A stretch of 64,000 nt of DNA from NCBI RefSeq assembly GCF_016429285.1, contig NZ_JAELUI010000003.1, positions 1-64,000 of the forward strand. Direction: 5' to 3'. Both the position numbers and the translations under genes were made by a program. A model generated the notes under the pieces. It saw nothing but the letters and a program-made list of their open reading frames with translations, ran no database searches and was not told the DNA's origin. Below are positions 20,001 through 29,572 of this stretch, piece by piece; the first letter of the stretch is position 1; each line of letters begins with the position of its first letter. Source of the stretch: Ralstonia sp. ASV6. GTDB lineage: Bacteria > Pseudomonadota > Gammaproteobacteria > Burkholderiales > Burkholderiaceae.

Positions 20001-21102
20001 CAACCGGGGCGTTGCCGTCGAACCACTTCAGCTCGAACGTGACGAGCGGCGCGTCGTGGATCTTGCCGAGGTTGTGATTGAGACGCTGGACTTCGAGCCA
20101 GTTGCCGTCCGGATCGACCATGCGCCACCAGGCGAGGTTGTCCAGCGCGGTGCCCCACAGCACAGCCTTCTTGCCGCCTGCGTTCATGGCGACGTTGCCG
20201 CCGATGCACGAGGCGTCGATCGAGGTCGGGTCCACGGCGAAGACGAGACCAGCCTTTTCAGCGGCTTCCGCCACGCGGCGCGTGACCACACCGGCGCCCG
20301 AGTAGATGGTCGCCACAGGGTGGTCGACGCCCGGCAAGTCGGTCTGTTCAACCGCGTCCAGACGTTCAAGCTTCTCGGTGTTGATGACGGCCGAGAACGG
20401 CGTGAGCGGCACGGCGCCACCGGTGTAGCCGGTGCCGCCTCCGCGCGGGATGATGGTCAGCCCCAGTTCGAAGCAGCCCTTGACGATGCCGGCGATCTCT
20501 TCTTCCGTATCGGGCGTGAGCACCACGAACGGGTATTCGACCCGCCAGTCGGTGGCGTCCGTCACGTGCGAGACGCGCGACAGGCCGTCGAACTTGATGT
20601 TGTCCTTGGCGGTGACACGGCCGAGCACCTTCTGGGCGCGGCGGCGCAGGTCATATACCTGGGCAAACTCTTCCTGGAATGCCTTCACGGCGCGGCGGGC
20701 GTGCACGACCAGCTGCTCGACCTTGCTGGCGCGCTCGTCGCCCACCGGGTCATGGTGGGAATCGTGGTCGGCCACGCGGCGCTTCTCGATCTCCGCCAAG
20801 CGGTGATTGAGCGCATCGATCAGCATCTGGCGGCGCTTGGGCGTCTCGAGCAGATCATCCTGCAGGTACGGGTTGCGCCGCACCACCCAGATGTCGCCCA
20901 GCACTTCGTACAGCATGCGTGCCGATCGGCCGGTGCGGCGCTCGGCGCGCAGCTCGTCCAGGATCTGCCACGCAGACTCGCCCAGCAGGCGGATGACGAT
21001 TTCCCGATCCGAGAACGAGGTGTAGTTGTAGGGAATCTCGCGCAGCCGGGGCGCAGCGTCCTGCGCCGCGAGTTTGGCGTCGATCAGAAGTGGGGCATTC
21101 AT
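17074..21102 (-). CDS. Giant FAD/FMN-binding, Fe-S and CCG-domain oxidoreductase (DUF3683 type)
   Basis: A 1,342-residue multidomain protein. Order: an N-terminal DUF3683 region ([20 protein letters not shown]), an FAD-binding PCMH domain with [15 protein letters not shown], an FAD-linked oxidase C-terminal domain ([21 protein letters not shown]), two 4Fe-4S sites ([11 protein letters not shown] and [11 protein letters not shown]), then two cysteine-rich CCG domains ([21 protein letters not shown]). This fuses what are the GlcD-, GlcE- and GlcF-like parts in other systems, and such proteins oxidise 2-hydroxyacids such as D-lactate and pass electrons to the respiratory chain. The substrate is not proven. 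The start MNAPLLIDA at 21102 is favoured over a longer in-frame ATG at 21177. Confidence 0.9.
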   Translation of the reverse strand: MNAPLLIDAKLAAQDAAPRLREIPYNYTSFSDREIVIRLLGESAWQILDELRAERRTGRSARMLYEVLGDIWVVRRNPYLQDDLLETPKRRQMLIDALNHRLAEIEKRRVADHDSHHDPVGDERASKVEQLVVHARRAVKAFQEEFAQVYDLRRRAQKVLGRVTAKDNIKFDGLSRVSHVTDATDWRVEYPFVVLTPDTEEEIAGIVKGCFELGLTIIPRGGGTGYTGGAVPLTPFSAVINTEKLERLDAVEQTDLPGVDHPVATIYSGAGVVTRRVAEAAEKAGLVFAVDPTSIDASCIGGNVAMNAGGKKAVLWGTALDNLAWWRMVDPDGNWLEVQRLNHNLGKIHDAPLVTFELKWFDGNAPVGSKLLRSETLTIEGRKFRKEGLGKDVTDKFLAGLPGVQKEGCDGIITSARWILHRMPKATRTVCLEFFGQARDAIPSIVEIKDYLDAETKKPGGAILAGLEHLDERYLRAVGYATKSKRNAFPKMVLIGDIVGDDDDAVARATSEVIRLANGKSGEGFVAVSPEARKKFWLDRSRTAAIAKHTNAFKINEDVVIPLNRMGEYTDGIERINIELSIKNKLKLADALQDFFARNDLPLGRTDDANEIPSAELLEDRVQQAQQLVRSTRARWQYLLDHLDTPVNTARASLIGLGLGYLAQTIDERLVNQPDANLFHLLQDRTIRVSWKAEIRAELRKIFNGGEFKPILDEAQAIHKKVLRGRVFVALHMHAGDGNVHTNLPVNSDDYDMLQDAHKAVARIMTLARSLDGVISGEHGIGITKLEFLTDDEIADFAAYKRRVDPNGRFNKGKLLRDINDPQALAADLRNAYTPSFGLMGHESIIMQQSDIGAISESIKDCLRCGKCKPVCATHVPRANLLYSPRNKILATSLLIEAFLYEEQTRRGVSVKHWEEFADVGDHCTVCHKCVTPCPVKIDFGDVSMNMRNLLRKMGQKKFNPGTAAAMFYLNATNPETINFTRKVMFDWGYKAQRLGHDILKKFAKKQTAHPPATVGKPPVREQVIHFINKKMPGNLPKKTARALLDIEDNEIVPIIRNPQNTTPDSEAVFYFPGCGSERLFSQVGLATQAMLWHAGVQTVLPPGYLCCGYPQRGSGQYDKAEKIVTDNRVLFHRVANTLNYLDIKTVVVSCGTCYDQLADYEFDKIFPGCRIIDIHEFLLEKGVKIEGVQGTRYMYHDPCHTPIKTMDPTKLVNQLMGGNLGADGQTRAIEKNDRCCGESGTLAISRPDISTQVRFRKEEEMKKGADKLRADGQGGQQAFDGDVKILTSCPACLQGLSRYTEDVSVQADYIVVEMARHVLGESWLQDYVARANAGGIERVLV

Positions 21103-21302
21103 GGCGTGCCGCTGGGAGGAGGGGCGCGACAAGGAGGGCTCAAGCCGCGCGGTCTTTAAAGGGCGATTGTACTGCAAGGTTCAGCGTTGATGCGCCGCAG
21201 CAACGTATCCCATGCCGGGAGCATGGCCGCGAAAACTGCCGCGTTTTCAATAGCTTGCGAACGACGTTCCGCGCAATAAGTGATGAATAAACCACGCAAA
21301 CG

Positions 21303-21884
21303 TCACATCAGCAGGTTCTTGATCCAGCCCAGGATGCCGTGCCAGAAATCGTCGGGCAGCATCAACAGCGCGCCCGTCATGACGAGATAGCGCAGAAACT
21401 TGCCGATGGCCATATACATGATGCTTGGCCAGAACCGTAGGCGCAGCCAGCCAGCCAGCGTGCAGAGCGGGTCCCCAATGCCCGGCAGCCACGACGCCAG
21501 CAGCGACACCGGCCCAAGACGGCGCATCCAACGGAAATACTTTTTGTCGAGCGGCGGCGCGCGGTGGCGTTTGGGGTGCGGCACATGCTGGGCGTGCTCG
21601 GCATCATGCTGGCGGCGGCGGCGTGCCAGGTGGTAGCGCACCAGCGCCAGCTTGGCCGCGTAGCCCATCCACCAGTCGACCGCGCCGCCCAGCGTGTTGC
21701 CGATGGTGGCCACGATGATGGCCGGCCAGAACATCTCCGGGTTGAGCTTGATGTAAGCGAAGACCGCCGGCTCGGAGCCCAGCGGCAAGAGCGTCGCCGA
21801 AACGAAGCTGATGATGAAGATAGCGGGCAGCCCTACGGTGGGCAGCGCCAGCGTCGTGAACAGCCAGTCGATGAATGCGTCCAT
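21303..21884 (-). CDS. YqaA-type (SNARE-associated/DedA-like) membrane protein
   Basis: A 193-residue inner-membrane protein with about four hydrophobic segments. FVSATLLPLGSEPAVFAYI, GNTLGGAVDWWMGY and GPVSLLASWLPGIGDPLCTLAGWLR (split here only for length) place it in the YqaA branch of the DedA/SNARE-associated superfamily, whose members act in membrane lipid or polyamine homeostasis. Between the two hydrophobic halves lies a His/Arg-rich loop (RRRRQHDAEHAQHVPHPKRH) that is longer than in E. coli YqaA. It is 31 bp downstream of the SpmA/B-like gene and probably shares its transcript. Confidence 0.84.
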   Translation of the reverse strand: MDAFIDWLFTTLALPTVGLPAIFIISFVSATLLPLGSEPAVFAYIKLNPEMFWPAIIVATIGNTLGGAVDWWMGYAAKLALVRYHLARRRRQHDAEHAQHVPHPKRHRAPPLDKKYFRWMRRLGPVSLLASWLPGIGDPLCTLAGWLRLRFWPSIMYMAIGKFLRYLVMTGALLMLPDDFWHGILGWIKNLLM

Positions 21885-21915
21885 GCGGTCGATTGTACTG
21901 GCCGGGGTAACCCGC

Positions 21916-23163
21916 TCAGCCGAAGAACAGATAGGCGATGAACACGGCGCCGATCAGTCCGATCAAATCGGCCCACAGCCCGCAGGCCAGCGCATACCGC
22001 GTGTCTTTGATGCCAACGCTGCCGAAATAGACAGCCAGCACGTAAAACGTGGTCTCGGTCGAGCCTTGGATGATGGCGGCCAGCTTGCCCTGGAAGGAGT
22101 CGACGCCGTAGGTGGTCATCACGTCCACCATCAGGCCGCGCGCGCCCGCGCCAGACAACGTCTTCATCAGCCCCACGGGGAGCGCCGGTACGAAGCGGGT
22201 GTCGATGCCGAGGTGCGAGAACAATGCGGAAAGCCCCTGCATCAGCACATCCATGCAGCCCGCTGCGCGAAACACGGCAATCCCAACCAGCACCGCCACC
22301 AGGTACGGCACGATGCCGATGGCGACCTGGAAGCCATCCTTGGCACCGTCGACAAAGGTCTCGTAGACGTTGATGCGGCGGATCGCCCCACACGCCAGGA
22401 ATGCCACCACGATGGTGAGAATGGAGCCCGCGCCGATCAGTCCGATCCACGCTGCCATCTGCTGCGGTGGAAACTGGTGCAGCCACGCAAACAGCAGCCC
22501 CATCGCCACGACAAAGCCGCCGAAATAGGCCAGCAGCGCCGGCTTGAACAGGTTGATGCGCTGATAGACCGCCACCGCCCCGATGCCCGCGCAGAAGCCG
22601 ATGAAGGTGGACAGCAGGGTCGGCAGGAAGATGTCTGCCGCGTTGAACCCGACCAGCCCCTGCTTGACCGCCATCGCCTGCCGGATGGCAATGACAGATG
22701 TCGGCACCAGCGTGACGCCCGCCGTATTGAGCACCACGAACATCAACTGCGCATCGCTGGCGCGCTGCGGCTGCGGGTTGATCTGCTGCAACTCGCGCAT
22801 GGCCTGCAGGCCGAGCGGCGTGGCGGCGTTGTCCAGGCCCAGCACGTTGGCCGACACGTTCATCATCATCGCGCCGTTGGCCGGGTGGCCGGCGGGCACG
22901 GACGGGAACAGATGCCGCATCAGCGGGTTCACCAGCCGCGCGAACACATCCACCACCCCGGCACGTTCTCCCACGCGCATGATGCCGAGCCACAGCGCCA
23001 TCATGCCGGTCAGGCCGAGTGCGATCTCGAAGCCGGTGCGTGCGGCATCAAACATGGCGGTCAGCATGCGGGAGAAGACTTCCATGTCGCCCTGCACCAC
23101 CTGCACGCAGGCCGTGACAAAAGCAACGAGAAAGAAAGCCAGCCAGACGAGGTTCAGGGCCAC
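21916..23163 (-). CDS. Nucleoside-recognition (Gate) domain protein, SpmA-SpmB-like fusion
   Basis: A 415-residue protein that joins two halves found as SpmA and SpmB in spore formers. The first half carries MRVGERAGVVDVFARLVNP and MMMNVSANVLGLDNAATPLG; the second carries ETFVDGAKDGFQVAIGIVPY and GSTETTFYVLAVYFG. About ten membrane segments are predicted. These Gate-domain proteins are thought to be transporters of unknown cargo, with no link to sporulation in proteobacteria. The start is uncertain: the GTG at 23163, 31 bp after the KirBac stop, gives a normal N terminus (VALNLVWLAFFLVAFV), whereas the ATG at 23229 overlaps the channel gene by 35 bases. Confidence 0.82.
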   Translation of the reverse strand: MALNLVWLAFFLVAFVTACVQVVQGDMEVFSRMLTAMFDAARTGFEIALGLTGMMALWLGIMRVGERAGVVDVFARLVNPLMRHLFPSVPAGHPANGAMMMNVSANVLGLDNAATPLGLQAMRELQQINPQPQRASDAQLMFVVLNTAGVTLVPTSVIAIRQAMAVKQGLVGFNAADIFLPTLLSTFIGFCAGIGAVAVYQRINLFKPALLAYFGGFVVAMGLLFAWLHQFPPQQMAAWIGLIGAGSILTIVVAFLACGAIRRINVYETFVDGAKDGFQVAIGIVPYLVAVLVGIAVFRAAGCMDVLMQGLSALFSHLGIDTRFVPALPVGLMKTLSGAGARGLMVDVMTTYGVDSFQGKLAAIIQGSTETTFYVLAVYFGSVGIKDTRYALACGLWADLIGLIGAVFIAYLFFG

Positions 23164-23194
23164 GGACGTTGCGCGTTGAGATTCGACAAGCTGC

Positions 23195-24127
23195 TCATTG
23201 TGCCTGGGCCGGCGCCTCGGTTGGCGCATCCACCGGCACGATCTTGTGGAAGTTGTCGTAGTTCACATGCGTGACGCCGTTCTCGTCGTCGCGCATCAGA
23301 TCGACGTAACGGTAGCCCCAGCGGATCTCGTCGTGACGCCAGGCGTTGCGCGCCTGCAAGGTTTGCGCGGCGGTTTCGTCCGAGCCCGCGATGGTGAGCA
23401 TCAGCAGCGCATCGCCGGCAGCGAGGGACTCGGGGGTGGCGTTGTACAGCGGGCTCGTCTCGTCGATCACGTGCATCAAGACCCAACCGAGCAGGAAGAT
23501 CGGGTGCTCACTACGCTCCAGGTGCAGATCGCGGATGCGGTAGATCGAGTAGCCCTCGGGCGAGCGCTCATCTTGCAGCAAACGCAGCTTGGCAGTGGCC
23601 TCGGCGATGACGTTCTGGCGCGCATTGGCTGCCCGCACCATCAAGGTCATCTTGCCGTTGAGCGGCCGCACCACAGCGTTCTGCGCGAACATGATCTTGG
23701 CACGCGGGCGCGAAAACCGCGCAAACACCAAGCCCGTTGCCATGGCGATGCCTGACATGCCGATAAAAATCTCCAGCGTGGCGATGACATGCGCGTACAG
23801 CGTCTGCGGGTGCATGTCGCCATAACCCACGGTGGCGAGCGTTTCGACGCTGAAGAAGAACGCCCCCGCAAAGCCGGCCGGCGACTGATTGGCGATGGCC
23901 GCATCGCCCAGCGAATACAACCCCGCAAACACGGCGTTGAGGGTCAGGAAGAGTCCCGCCAGGATGCCAAAGAAGGTCGGCCAGTTGACTTCCAGCGCGT
24001 GGTGATAGATGTCGCGCCAGCCCAGCGATGGCATGCCGTACGCGATGACCTGCTGGGTGCCGGACCAGACTTTGCGGCCCCGGCGCGGGTGCCTTGGGGC
24101 TTGGGACGAAGACCACGGGCTGTTCAT
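23195..24127 (-). CDS. KirBac-type inward-rectifier potassium channel
   Basis: A 310-residue prokaryotic inward-rectifier K+ channel. Two membrane helices (about residues 50-72 and 111-138) flank the pore helix and the selectivity filter TVGYG at residues 99-103, preceded by SVETLA. The cytoplasmic C-terminal half has the IRK beta-sandwich signatures (FAQNAVVRPLNGKMTLMVR, HPIFLLGWVLMHVIDE). It closely resembles KirBac1.1, known from Burkholderia pseudomallei. It should form a tetramer in the inner membrane. It is transcribed away from ilvA; 142 bp separate the two starts. Confidence 0.93.
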   Translation of the reverse strand: MNSPWSSSQAPRHPRRGRKVWSGTQQVIAYGMPSLGWRDIYHHALEVNWPTFFGILAGLFLTLNAVFAGLYSLGDAAIANQSPAGFAGAFFFSVETLATVGYGDMHPQTLYAHVIATLEIFIGMSGIAMATGLVFARFSRPRAKIMFAQNAVVRPLNGKMTLMVRAANARQNVIAEATAKLRLLQDERSPEGYSIYRIRDLHLERSEHPIFLLGWVLMHVIDETSPLYNATPESLAAGDALLMLTIAGSDETAAQTLQARNAWRHDEIRWGYRYVDLMRDDENGVTHVNYDNFHKIVPVDAPTEAPAQAQ

Positions 24128-24269
24128 TTGGGAGCCTCACGCCGAAGATGGGCCGCACTCCCAGGCGCGGCCGGGGCAGTGTACCGACCGGCCCGCCGGT
24201 CCTGCAAGGCAGGCTAGGCAACGCATGATAGGCTTACGGGCTCTCCTCACGTCCAACCCGGTCCGCACC

Positions 24270-25790
24270 ATGGCCATCGATTACCTCAAAAAGATCCTGA
24301 CCGCGAAGGTCTATGACGTCGCGCTGGAAACCGAGCTGAAGTTCGCGCCCAACCTGTCGACGCGCACCGGCAACCGCGTCTACCTCAAGCGCGAAGACGA
24401 CCAGCCGGTGTTCTCGTTCAAGCTGCGCGGCGCCTACAACAAGATGGCTTCGCTCACACCGGCCGAGCGTAAGCGTGGGGTGATTACGGCATCGGCCGGC
24501 AACCACGCGCAGGGTGTGGCGTTCAGTGCGGCCCGGATGGAGTGCAAGGCCGTCATCTGCATGCCGGTCACGACACCGCAACTGAAGATTGACGGCGTGC
24601 GCTCGCGCGGCGGCGAGTGGGTCGAAGTCGTGCTGCATGGCGAAAGCTATTCCGACGCCTACAACCACGCCGCCAAGCTGCAGGAAAAGCACGGCTACAC
24701 CTTCGTACACCCGTTTGACGACCCCGAGGTGATCGCCGGCCAGGGCACCATCGCCATGGAGATCCTGCGGCAGCATCCGCAACCCCTCCATGCGATCTTC
24801 TGCTCGATCGGCGGCGGCGGCCTGATCTCCGGCGTGGCCGCCTATGTCAAGGCCGTGCGGCCGGACATCAAAGTGATTGGCGTGCAGAGCGTGGATTCCG
24901 ATGCGATGGCGCGTTCGGTGGCTGCAGGCAAGCGCGTGGAACTGAAGGACGTGGGTCTGTTTGCCGATGGCACCGCCGTCAAGCTGGTGGGCAAGGAAAC
25001 CTTCCGCATCACGCGCGAGCTGGTCGACGAGATCATCACCGTGGATACGGATGCCATCTGCGCGGCGCTCAAGGACGTGTTCCAGGACACGCGCAGCCTG
25101 CTGGAGCCCTCCGGCGCGCTGGCGCTGGCGGGTCTGAAGCAATACGCCGAGACGCACAAGCTGAAGAACGAATCGCTGGTGGCCGTGGCCAGCGGCGCCA
25201 ACATGAACTTCGACCGCCTGCGCTTCGTGGCCGAACGCGCCGAGGTGGGCGAGGCACGCGAAGCCGTATTTGCCGTGACGATTCCGGAAGAGCGCGGCAG
25301 CTTCAAGCGCTTCTGCGAACTGGTCGGCTGGTCGCGCAATGTGACCGAGTTCAACTACCGCATTGCCAGCAAGGACGCCGCGCACATCTTCGTGGGCGTG
25401 CAGATTGCGTCGCGCTCGGAGAGCGACAAGATTGCCGAGAACTTCCGCAAGCACGGCTTCCCGACGCTGGACCTGTCCAACGACGAACTCGCCAAGCAGC
25501 ATATCCGCTACATGGTGGGTGGGCGCTCGCCGCTGGCCGAGAACGAACACCTCTACCGCTTCGAGTTTCCGGAGCGGCCGGGCGCGTTGATGAAGTTCCT
25601 CTCGAGCATGAGCCCGAACTGGAACATCAGCCTGTTCCACTACCGTAATCAGGGCGCCGATTCGAGCAACATCCTCGTCGGCATCCAGGTGCCGAAGAAC
25701 GAGAAACGCGAGTTCAAGACATTCCTGGGCACACTGGGCTATACCTATTGGGACGAAAGCGAGAACCCGGTCTACAGCCTGTTCCTCTGA
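24270..25790 (+). CDS. ilvA: Threonine ammonia-lyase, biosynthetic
   Basis: A 506-residue PLP enzyme converting threonine to 2-oxobutanoate, the first committed step to isoleucine. The PLP-binding Lys51 lies in FSFKLRGAY, followed by [14 protein letters not shown] and the phosphate-binding [14 protein letters not shown]. The C-terminal third (from about residue 325) holds two ACT-like regulatory domains, marking the long feedback-inhibited biosynthetic form rather than the short catabolic TdcB. The first domain opens [20 protein letters not shown] and the second [14 protein letters not shown]. The start at 24270 gives [10 protein letters not shown], the normal family N terminus. queF follows after 20 bp. 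Confidence 0.96.
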   Translation: MAIDYLKKILTAKVYDVALETELKFAPNLSTRTGNRVYLKREDDQPVFSFKLRGAYNKMASLTPAERKRGVITASAGNHAQGVAFSAARMECKAVICMPVTTPQLKIDGVRSRGGEWVEVVLHGESYSDAYNHAAKLQEKHGYTFVHPFDDPEVIAGQGTIAMEILRQHPQPLHAIFCSIGGGGLISGVAAYVKAVRPDIKVIGVQSVDSDAMARSVAAGKRVELKDVGLFADGTAVKLVGKETFRITRELVDEIITVDTDAICAALKDVFQDTRSLLEPSGALALAGLKQYAETHKLKNESLVAVASGANMNFDRLRFVAERAEVGEAREAVFAVTIPEERGSFKRFCELVGWSRNVTEFNYRIASKDAAHIFVGVQIASRSESDKIAENFRKHGFPTLDLSNDELAKQHIRYMVGGRSPLAENEHLYRFEFPERPGALMKFLSSMSPNWNISLFHYRNQGADSSNILVGIQVPKNEKREFKTFLGTLGYTYWDESENPVYSLFL

Positions 25791-25810
25791 TCGCCCGCGG
25801 AGCCTTTGTC

Positions 25811-26647
25811 ATGAGCAACCAACCTGAACACTCGCCGCTGGGCAAGACATCTGCCTACAAGACGGAGTACGACCCCAGCCTGCTGTTTCCCATCCCGCGC
25901 CAGGGCAAGCGCGACGAGATCGGTCTGCCTGCCGGAACCGCCCTGCCGTTCTTTGGCGTGGACCTGTGGAACCTGTATGAACTGTCGTGGCTGAACCTGC
26001 GCGGTAAGCCGCAGGTGGCCATCGGCACCGTGATCGTGCCGGCAGATTCGCCCAACATCATTGAATCGAAGTCGTTCAAGCTGTACCTGAACTCGTTCAA
26101 CCAGACCAAGGTGGCTTCGCATGAGGCGCTGCAGCAGTTGATCCACCATGATTTGTCGGAAGCCTGTGGTGCGCCGGTGCAGGTGCGCATCCTGCCGCAG
26201 GAAGAGTTTGCACGGCAGAAGATGCACGAGCTTGACGGCCTGCTGCTCGATCGCCTGGACATCGAAACCGATGTCTACCAGCCCACGCCCGAACTGCTGC
26301 ATGCGGACGAGGAAGAGAGCCCGGTAGAGGAAACGCTGGTCTCGCACCTGCTCAAGTCCAACTGCCTGGTAACGGGCCAGCCAGATTGGGGCAGCGTGCA
26401 GATCCGCTACGTGGGTGCGCCGATCAATCAGGAGGCGCTGCTCAAGTACCTGATCTCGTTCCGCGAGCACAACGAGTTTCACGAGCAGTGCGTCGAACGC
26501 ATCTTCACCGACATCCAGCGCCAGTGCCGCCCAGTCAAGCTGGCGGTGTATGCGCGCTACACGCGGCGCGGCGGGCTGGACATCAACCCGTTCCGCACGA
26601 ACTACAACACACCGTGGCCGGATAACTTCCGGAATGCGCGTCAGTAA
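25811..26647 (+). CDS. queF: NADPH-dependent 7-cyano-7-deazaguanine reductase, bimodular type
   Basis: A 278-residue QueF that reduces preQ0 to preQ1 in queuosine synthesis. The QueF motif [15 protein letters not shown] is in the N-terminal half and the catalytic Cys in [11 protein letters not shown] is in the C-terminal half, with the partner Asp seven residues later. That split is the mark of the long type II (YqcD, E. coli-like) enzymes. It starts 20 bp after ilvA and is closed by a strong terminator, so ilvA and queF form one transcript although their pathways are unrelated. Confidence 0.96.
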   Translation: MSNQPEHSPLGKTSAYKTEYDPSLLFPIPRQGKRDEIGLPAGTALPFFGVDLWNLYELSWLNLRGKPQVAIGTVIVPADSPNIIESKSFKLYLNSFNQTKVASHEALQQLIHHDLSEACGAPVQVRILPQEEFARQKMHELDGLLLDRLDIETDVYQPTPELLHADEEESPVEETLVSHLLKSNCLVTGQPDWGSVQIRYVGAPINQEALLKYLISFREHNEFHEQCVERIFTDIQRQCRPVKLAVYARYTRRGGLDINPFRTNYNTPWPDNFRNARQ

Positions 26648-26677
26648 CAGTAAGTGCTGACCCTTGGCAAGACACGC

Positions 26678-26702
26678 AAGGCGCCTTCGGGCGCCTTTTT
26701 CC
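26678..26702 (+). terminator. Intrinsic terminator after queF
   Basis: A perfect 8-bp stem, AAGGCGCC against GGCGCCTT, closed by a TTCG tetraloop and followed by a short T run. It ends the ilvA-queF transcript 30 bp past the queF stop. Confidence 0.9.
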
Positions 26703-26877
26703 ATGCAAGAGCGATCGGCCAAACGAACACGCTCGCCTCCTCCATTTTGGGTACGCGATGGCCCTATCGTTTCACGCCCGCTCGCCTATAGTGATACCGC
26801 AGTAAAGCTACCCGGGGGAATCGTGAAGAGCCTATCCACTTTTCGTGGAGAGGGCACTCTCGACGGGGGACATTGCC

Positions 26878-28215
26878 ATGAAGAACGCACCATGGGGGCC
26901 GCAAGGTTGGTCGATTCATGCGGTAGCGTGCGCATGCCTGCTGTTGTGTGGCAGGACGGCCCTTGCACAGACCAGCGAGCCGGTGGATGACAAACCACCC
27001 AGCTTTGAAACCCTGCAGCGGCAACTGGCCGAGGAGCAGGAGCGGCTGATCGAACTCAAGCATTCGATCCAGCAGCAGGAAGCGCGACTGAAGAGCATGC
27101 GGCGCGCGCTCGGCATGAGCGAGCTCGACACCGTGCGCGGTGCCGGTGCGCCCGGTGCTGGCGGAGATGCCTCCTCCGGCGAAGCCGCCGCCCAGATGGC
27201 ACAGAACAACGGCCAGCCCGGCAGCACACCCGTCGGCAAGCCGCCGGAACCTTCCGACCAGCCCCCACGCGTCGCTCAGATCTTCGACGAGCCCAGCGCG
27301 CTCACCCCGCCGGGCAAGTTCGTGGTCGAGCCTTCGCTGCAGATGGCGTACTCGTCGTCTGACCGGGTGGCGCTGGTGGGTTACACCATCATTCCCGCGC
27401 TGCTCATTGGCCTGATCGATGTACGGGAGGTAAAGACCACCACGCTCACCAGTACGCTGGCCGTGCGCTACGGCCTGGCCAAGCGCTGGGAGCTGGAACT
27501 GCGCATGCCTTACGTCTACAGCTCCAGCGATACGGTCAGCCGCGAGATCTTCACGGGCACCGCCGCCGACAACGCCTTCAGCTCGCACGGCCACGGCATC
27601 GGCGACGTAGAAATGACGGCGCGCTACCAGATCAGCGCAGGCGGTGTCGACAAGCCGTTCACGATCGGCTGGCTGCGCTTCAAGACGCGCACCGGCAAAG
27701 ACCCGTTCGAGGTCACCACGGATTGCGTGACACGCTGCGTGAGCAACACCACAGGCACTGGCCTGCCGCTGCAGCAGCCGACCGGCTCGGGCTTCTACGC
27801 ACTGCAGCCCGGCCTGACTTGGCTGTATCCGACTGACCCGGCCGTGTTCTTCGGCAGCGTGAGCTACCTGCACAACTTCGAGCGCAAAGGTGTCAGCCTG
27901 AACCTGGTGGATGGATCGCAACAGTTCTTAGGCGACGTGAAGGCGGGCGACATCATCGGCCTGAACTTCGGCATGGGGCTGGCATTGAACGAAAAGGCGT
28001 CGTTCTCGATTGGCTACGACCAGAGCATCATCGGGCCGACCACGCAGAACGGCCAGCGCGTGCCCGGCTCGGTACGCACCATCCTGGGCACGCTGCTGGT
28101 GGGCTATTCGTACCGCATCTCGCCCAAGATGACGTTGAACCTCTCGGTGGGTGCGGGCCTGACGCGCGACACGCCAGACCTGACAGTCACGCTGCGCTTG
28201 CCGATCCAGTTCTGA
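26878..28215 (+). CDS. Outer-membrane beta-barrel with N-terminal coiled coil (FapF-like exporter)
   Basis: A 445-residue exported protein. A signal peptide ends near residue 31 (LLLCGRTALAQ). Residues about 43-80 form a heptad-rich coiled coil (LQRQLAEEQERLIELKHSI), followed by a Gly/Pro/Ala-rich linker to about 135. From ALTPPGKFVVEPSLQ onward the sequence alternates as in an outer-membrane beta-barrel and ends in LPIQF with a terminal Phe. Coiled coil plus linker plus barrel is the architecture of FapF, the channel for Pseudomonas functional amyloid. The convergent neighbours encode a C39 peptidase and amyloid-like proteins, which supports the call, but homology is inferred by eye. GGGGGA lies 7 bases before the ATG. 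Confidence 0.75.
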   Translation: MKNAPWGPQGWSIHAVACACLLLCGRTALAQTSEPVDDKPPSFETLQRQLAEEQERLIELKHSIQQQEARLKSMRRALGMSELDTVRGAGAPGAGGDASSGEAAAQMAQNNGQPGSTPVGKPPEPSDQPPRVAQIFDEPSALTPPGKFVVEPSLQMAYSSSDRVALVGYTIIPALLIGLIDVREVKTTTLTSTLAVRYGLAKRWELELRMPYVYSSSDTVSREIFTGTAADNAFSSHGHGIGDVEMTARYQISAGGVDKPFTIGWLRFKTRTGKDPFEVTTDCVTRCVSNTTGTGLPLQQPTGSGFYALQPGLTWLYPTDPAVFFGSVSYLHNFERKGVSLNLVDGSQQFLGDVKAGDIIGLNFGMGLALNEKASFSIGYDQSIIGPTTQNGQRVPGSVRTILGTLLVGYSYRISPKMTLNLSVGAGLTRDTPDLTVTLRLPIQF

Positions 28216-28242
28216 CGCTGACGTTCTGACGCGGCTTCGGCT

Positions 28243-28800
28243 TCAGTGCAAGCCTGTCACCACGTTGGCCAGCGCACTCTGCAGCGCGTTGCCGAGGCTG
28301 AGCTGACGGAACTGCGGCAGGCTGTTGACTGCCGCATTGATGGTCGTGATTGCTTGCAGGGTCTGGTTGTTCAGGCTGTTCTGGATAACCGTGGCGGCCG
28401 CTGCCGCACCCGCAGCAATGTCGGGCGGCGCAACGTTGTTCGGCCCGTTCTGCACAACATTGACGGTGTTGACCACGTTGGCGAGCTGCTGCGCCTGGGC
28501 CGCTGTCATGCGTGTGACATCCGGAATATTGACCGTCATGCTCGCGACTAGATCGCCGTTGATGTAGACGGCGCGATCGATGCCAAACGAGATTTGCAGG
28601 TTGGTCGATGGAATATCAAATCCGCCGCGCATGTCGTCGAGCTGGTCTTCCGATACGGCCTTCCACGCGTGGACCGGGTTGTTCACGCGCGGGCCATCCA
28701 CGGTATCCGTATCACCGTCCATGCCCGCCGCCAGCGCATGACCGGACCCAGCCAGCACAAGCGTGCTCGCTGCCCACAGCACCCCGCCAAACCATCTCAT
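28243..28800 (-). CDS. Exported Fap-locus protein with double-glycine motif (RGG), larger
   Basis: A 185-residue protein with a signal peptide (cleavage near residue 25, HALAAG). Residues 51-60 read EDQLDDMRGG, resembling the double-glycine site cut by C39 peptidases, and a C39 peptidase is encoded just upstream. The mature part holds AVYINGDLVASMTVNI, an Ala-rich stretch and TVIQNSLNNQTLQ, which resembles the C-terminal pattern of the other two exported proteins of this locus. It may be a minor fibre subunit, chaperone or nucleator in the FapA/B/E role; I cannot say which. AGGAGG precedes the start at ideal spacing. It is the last gene of the minus-strand unit and ends 27 bp from the convergent barrel gene. 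Confidence 0.75.
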   Translation of the reverse strand: MRWFGGVLWAASTLVLAGSGHALAAGMDGDTDTVDGPRVNNPVHAWKAVSEDQLDDMRGGFDIPSTNLQISFGIDRAVYINGDLVASMTVNIPDVTRMTAAQAQQLANVVNTVNVVQNGPNNVAPPDIAAGAAAAATVIQNSLNNQTLQAITTINAAVNSLPQFRQLSLGNALQSALANVVTGLH

Positions 28801-28839
28801 GGTGCCCTCCTACCGCATGTCATCCAAGAGACGCCGCGC

Positions 28840-29568
28840 TCAGAAGTCAGACGGCCCAAACTTGGGGATCACGATGTTCCCCAGGCCCGTGCGGTCCACC
28901 CCTTCCTGCAACGGCGCGCGCGGTGCAACGTGCCAGTCCGATCCCGCGTTGAACGTCGCGCGCTCTTCACGGTTATGGATGACGAACAGCAAATGGTTGT
29001 CCCACATGTGCTCGAAACTCGCACGTGGGATCGCACGTGTGCCCATGGCCGGATCGCCCACCAGCACGCGCCCCTCCTGTATGCCCTTGACCACCACGAA
29101 GTGGTGATAGCCGTTCTCGCTCAACAGCACGATGGCCGGCAAGTGAGCGTTGTTCAATGCATCCAGCGGCTGCTCGAAACCATCGGCCTGAAAGCCTTGC
29201 GACTCCAGATAGCGTTTGATGTCGAGCAGCGAAAAGCCTTCTCGCCGGATCTTCTCCTGATTGCCATTCACGTACATGGCCTGGAACACCGTCTGCTCAC
29301 TCACCGGATAGCCGTACTGGTAAGTCAGCAGCGTCGCCACGGCGGCCGAGCCGCAACTGAAGTCGAAGCGCTGATGAATCGTGCGCTGGAAACGCGCCTC
29401 CTTCATGCTCGTGACCGGCACGTTGTAGGTTGCGCCGCCCGTGCCGAGCATGTCGATCGAACCCGCGAATGTCGGCACAGCAGTCGACATTGCCGCCAGC
29501 CCGCACGCGCACAAGATCGGCACCGCGCCCCACATCCGTCGCATCGCTCCACCCCGCATCGCCGTCAT
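28840..29568 (-). CDS. Periplasmic C39-family cysteine peptidase (FapD-like)
   Basis: A 242-residue peptidase. An N-terminal signal-like segment (VPILCACGLAAMSTAVPTFA) precedes a single C39 domain with the catalytic Cys in RFDFSCGSAAVATLL, the His in GYHHFVVVKGI and the Asp in VGDPAMGTRAI. No ABC transporter domains are attached, unlike bacteriocin exporters. Stand-alone exported C39 peptidases of this form are FapD in Pseudomonas amyloid operons. The likely substrates are the flanking proteins that carry an RGG motif. Several ATGs are possible between 29568 and 29535; the first is given, and the one at 29544 has a GGTGGAG close by. The gene starts 4 bp after the preceding stop. Confidence 0.85.
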   Translation of the reverse strand: MTAMRGGAMRRMWGAVPILCACGLAAMSTAVPTFAGSIDMLGTGGATYNVPVTSMKEARFQRTIHQRFDFSCGSAAVATLLTYQYGYPVSEQTVFQAMYVNGNQEKIRREGFSLLDIKRYLESQGFQADGFEQPLDALNNAHLPAIVLLSENGYHHFVVVKGIQEGRVLVGDPAMGTRAIPRASFEHMWDNHLLFVIHNREERATFNAGSDWHVAPRAPLQEGVDRTGLGNIVIPKFGPSDF

Positions 29569-29572
29569 TGCA

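Noticed and set aside
17149-21159. A 1,336-codon open frame on the plus strand
   Set aside because: It lies antisense to the large oxidoreductase, is Val/Leu/His/Arg-rich without any motif, and results from GC-rich third positions on the coding strand.
24234-25640. A 468-codon open frame on the minus strand
   Set aside because: It is antisense to ilvA and has the composition of a shadow frame.
26759-26774. Sigma-54-like TGGCCC-N5-GTTTCA upstream of the FapF-like gene
   Set aside because: The GG pair is present but the essential GC pair reads TC. The similar distance to the start (104 bp, against 107 bp for the Gly-rich gene) is intriguing but not enough.
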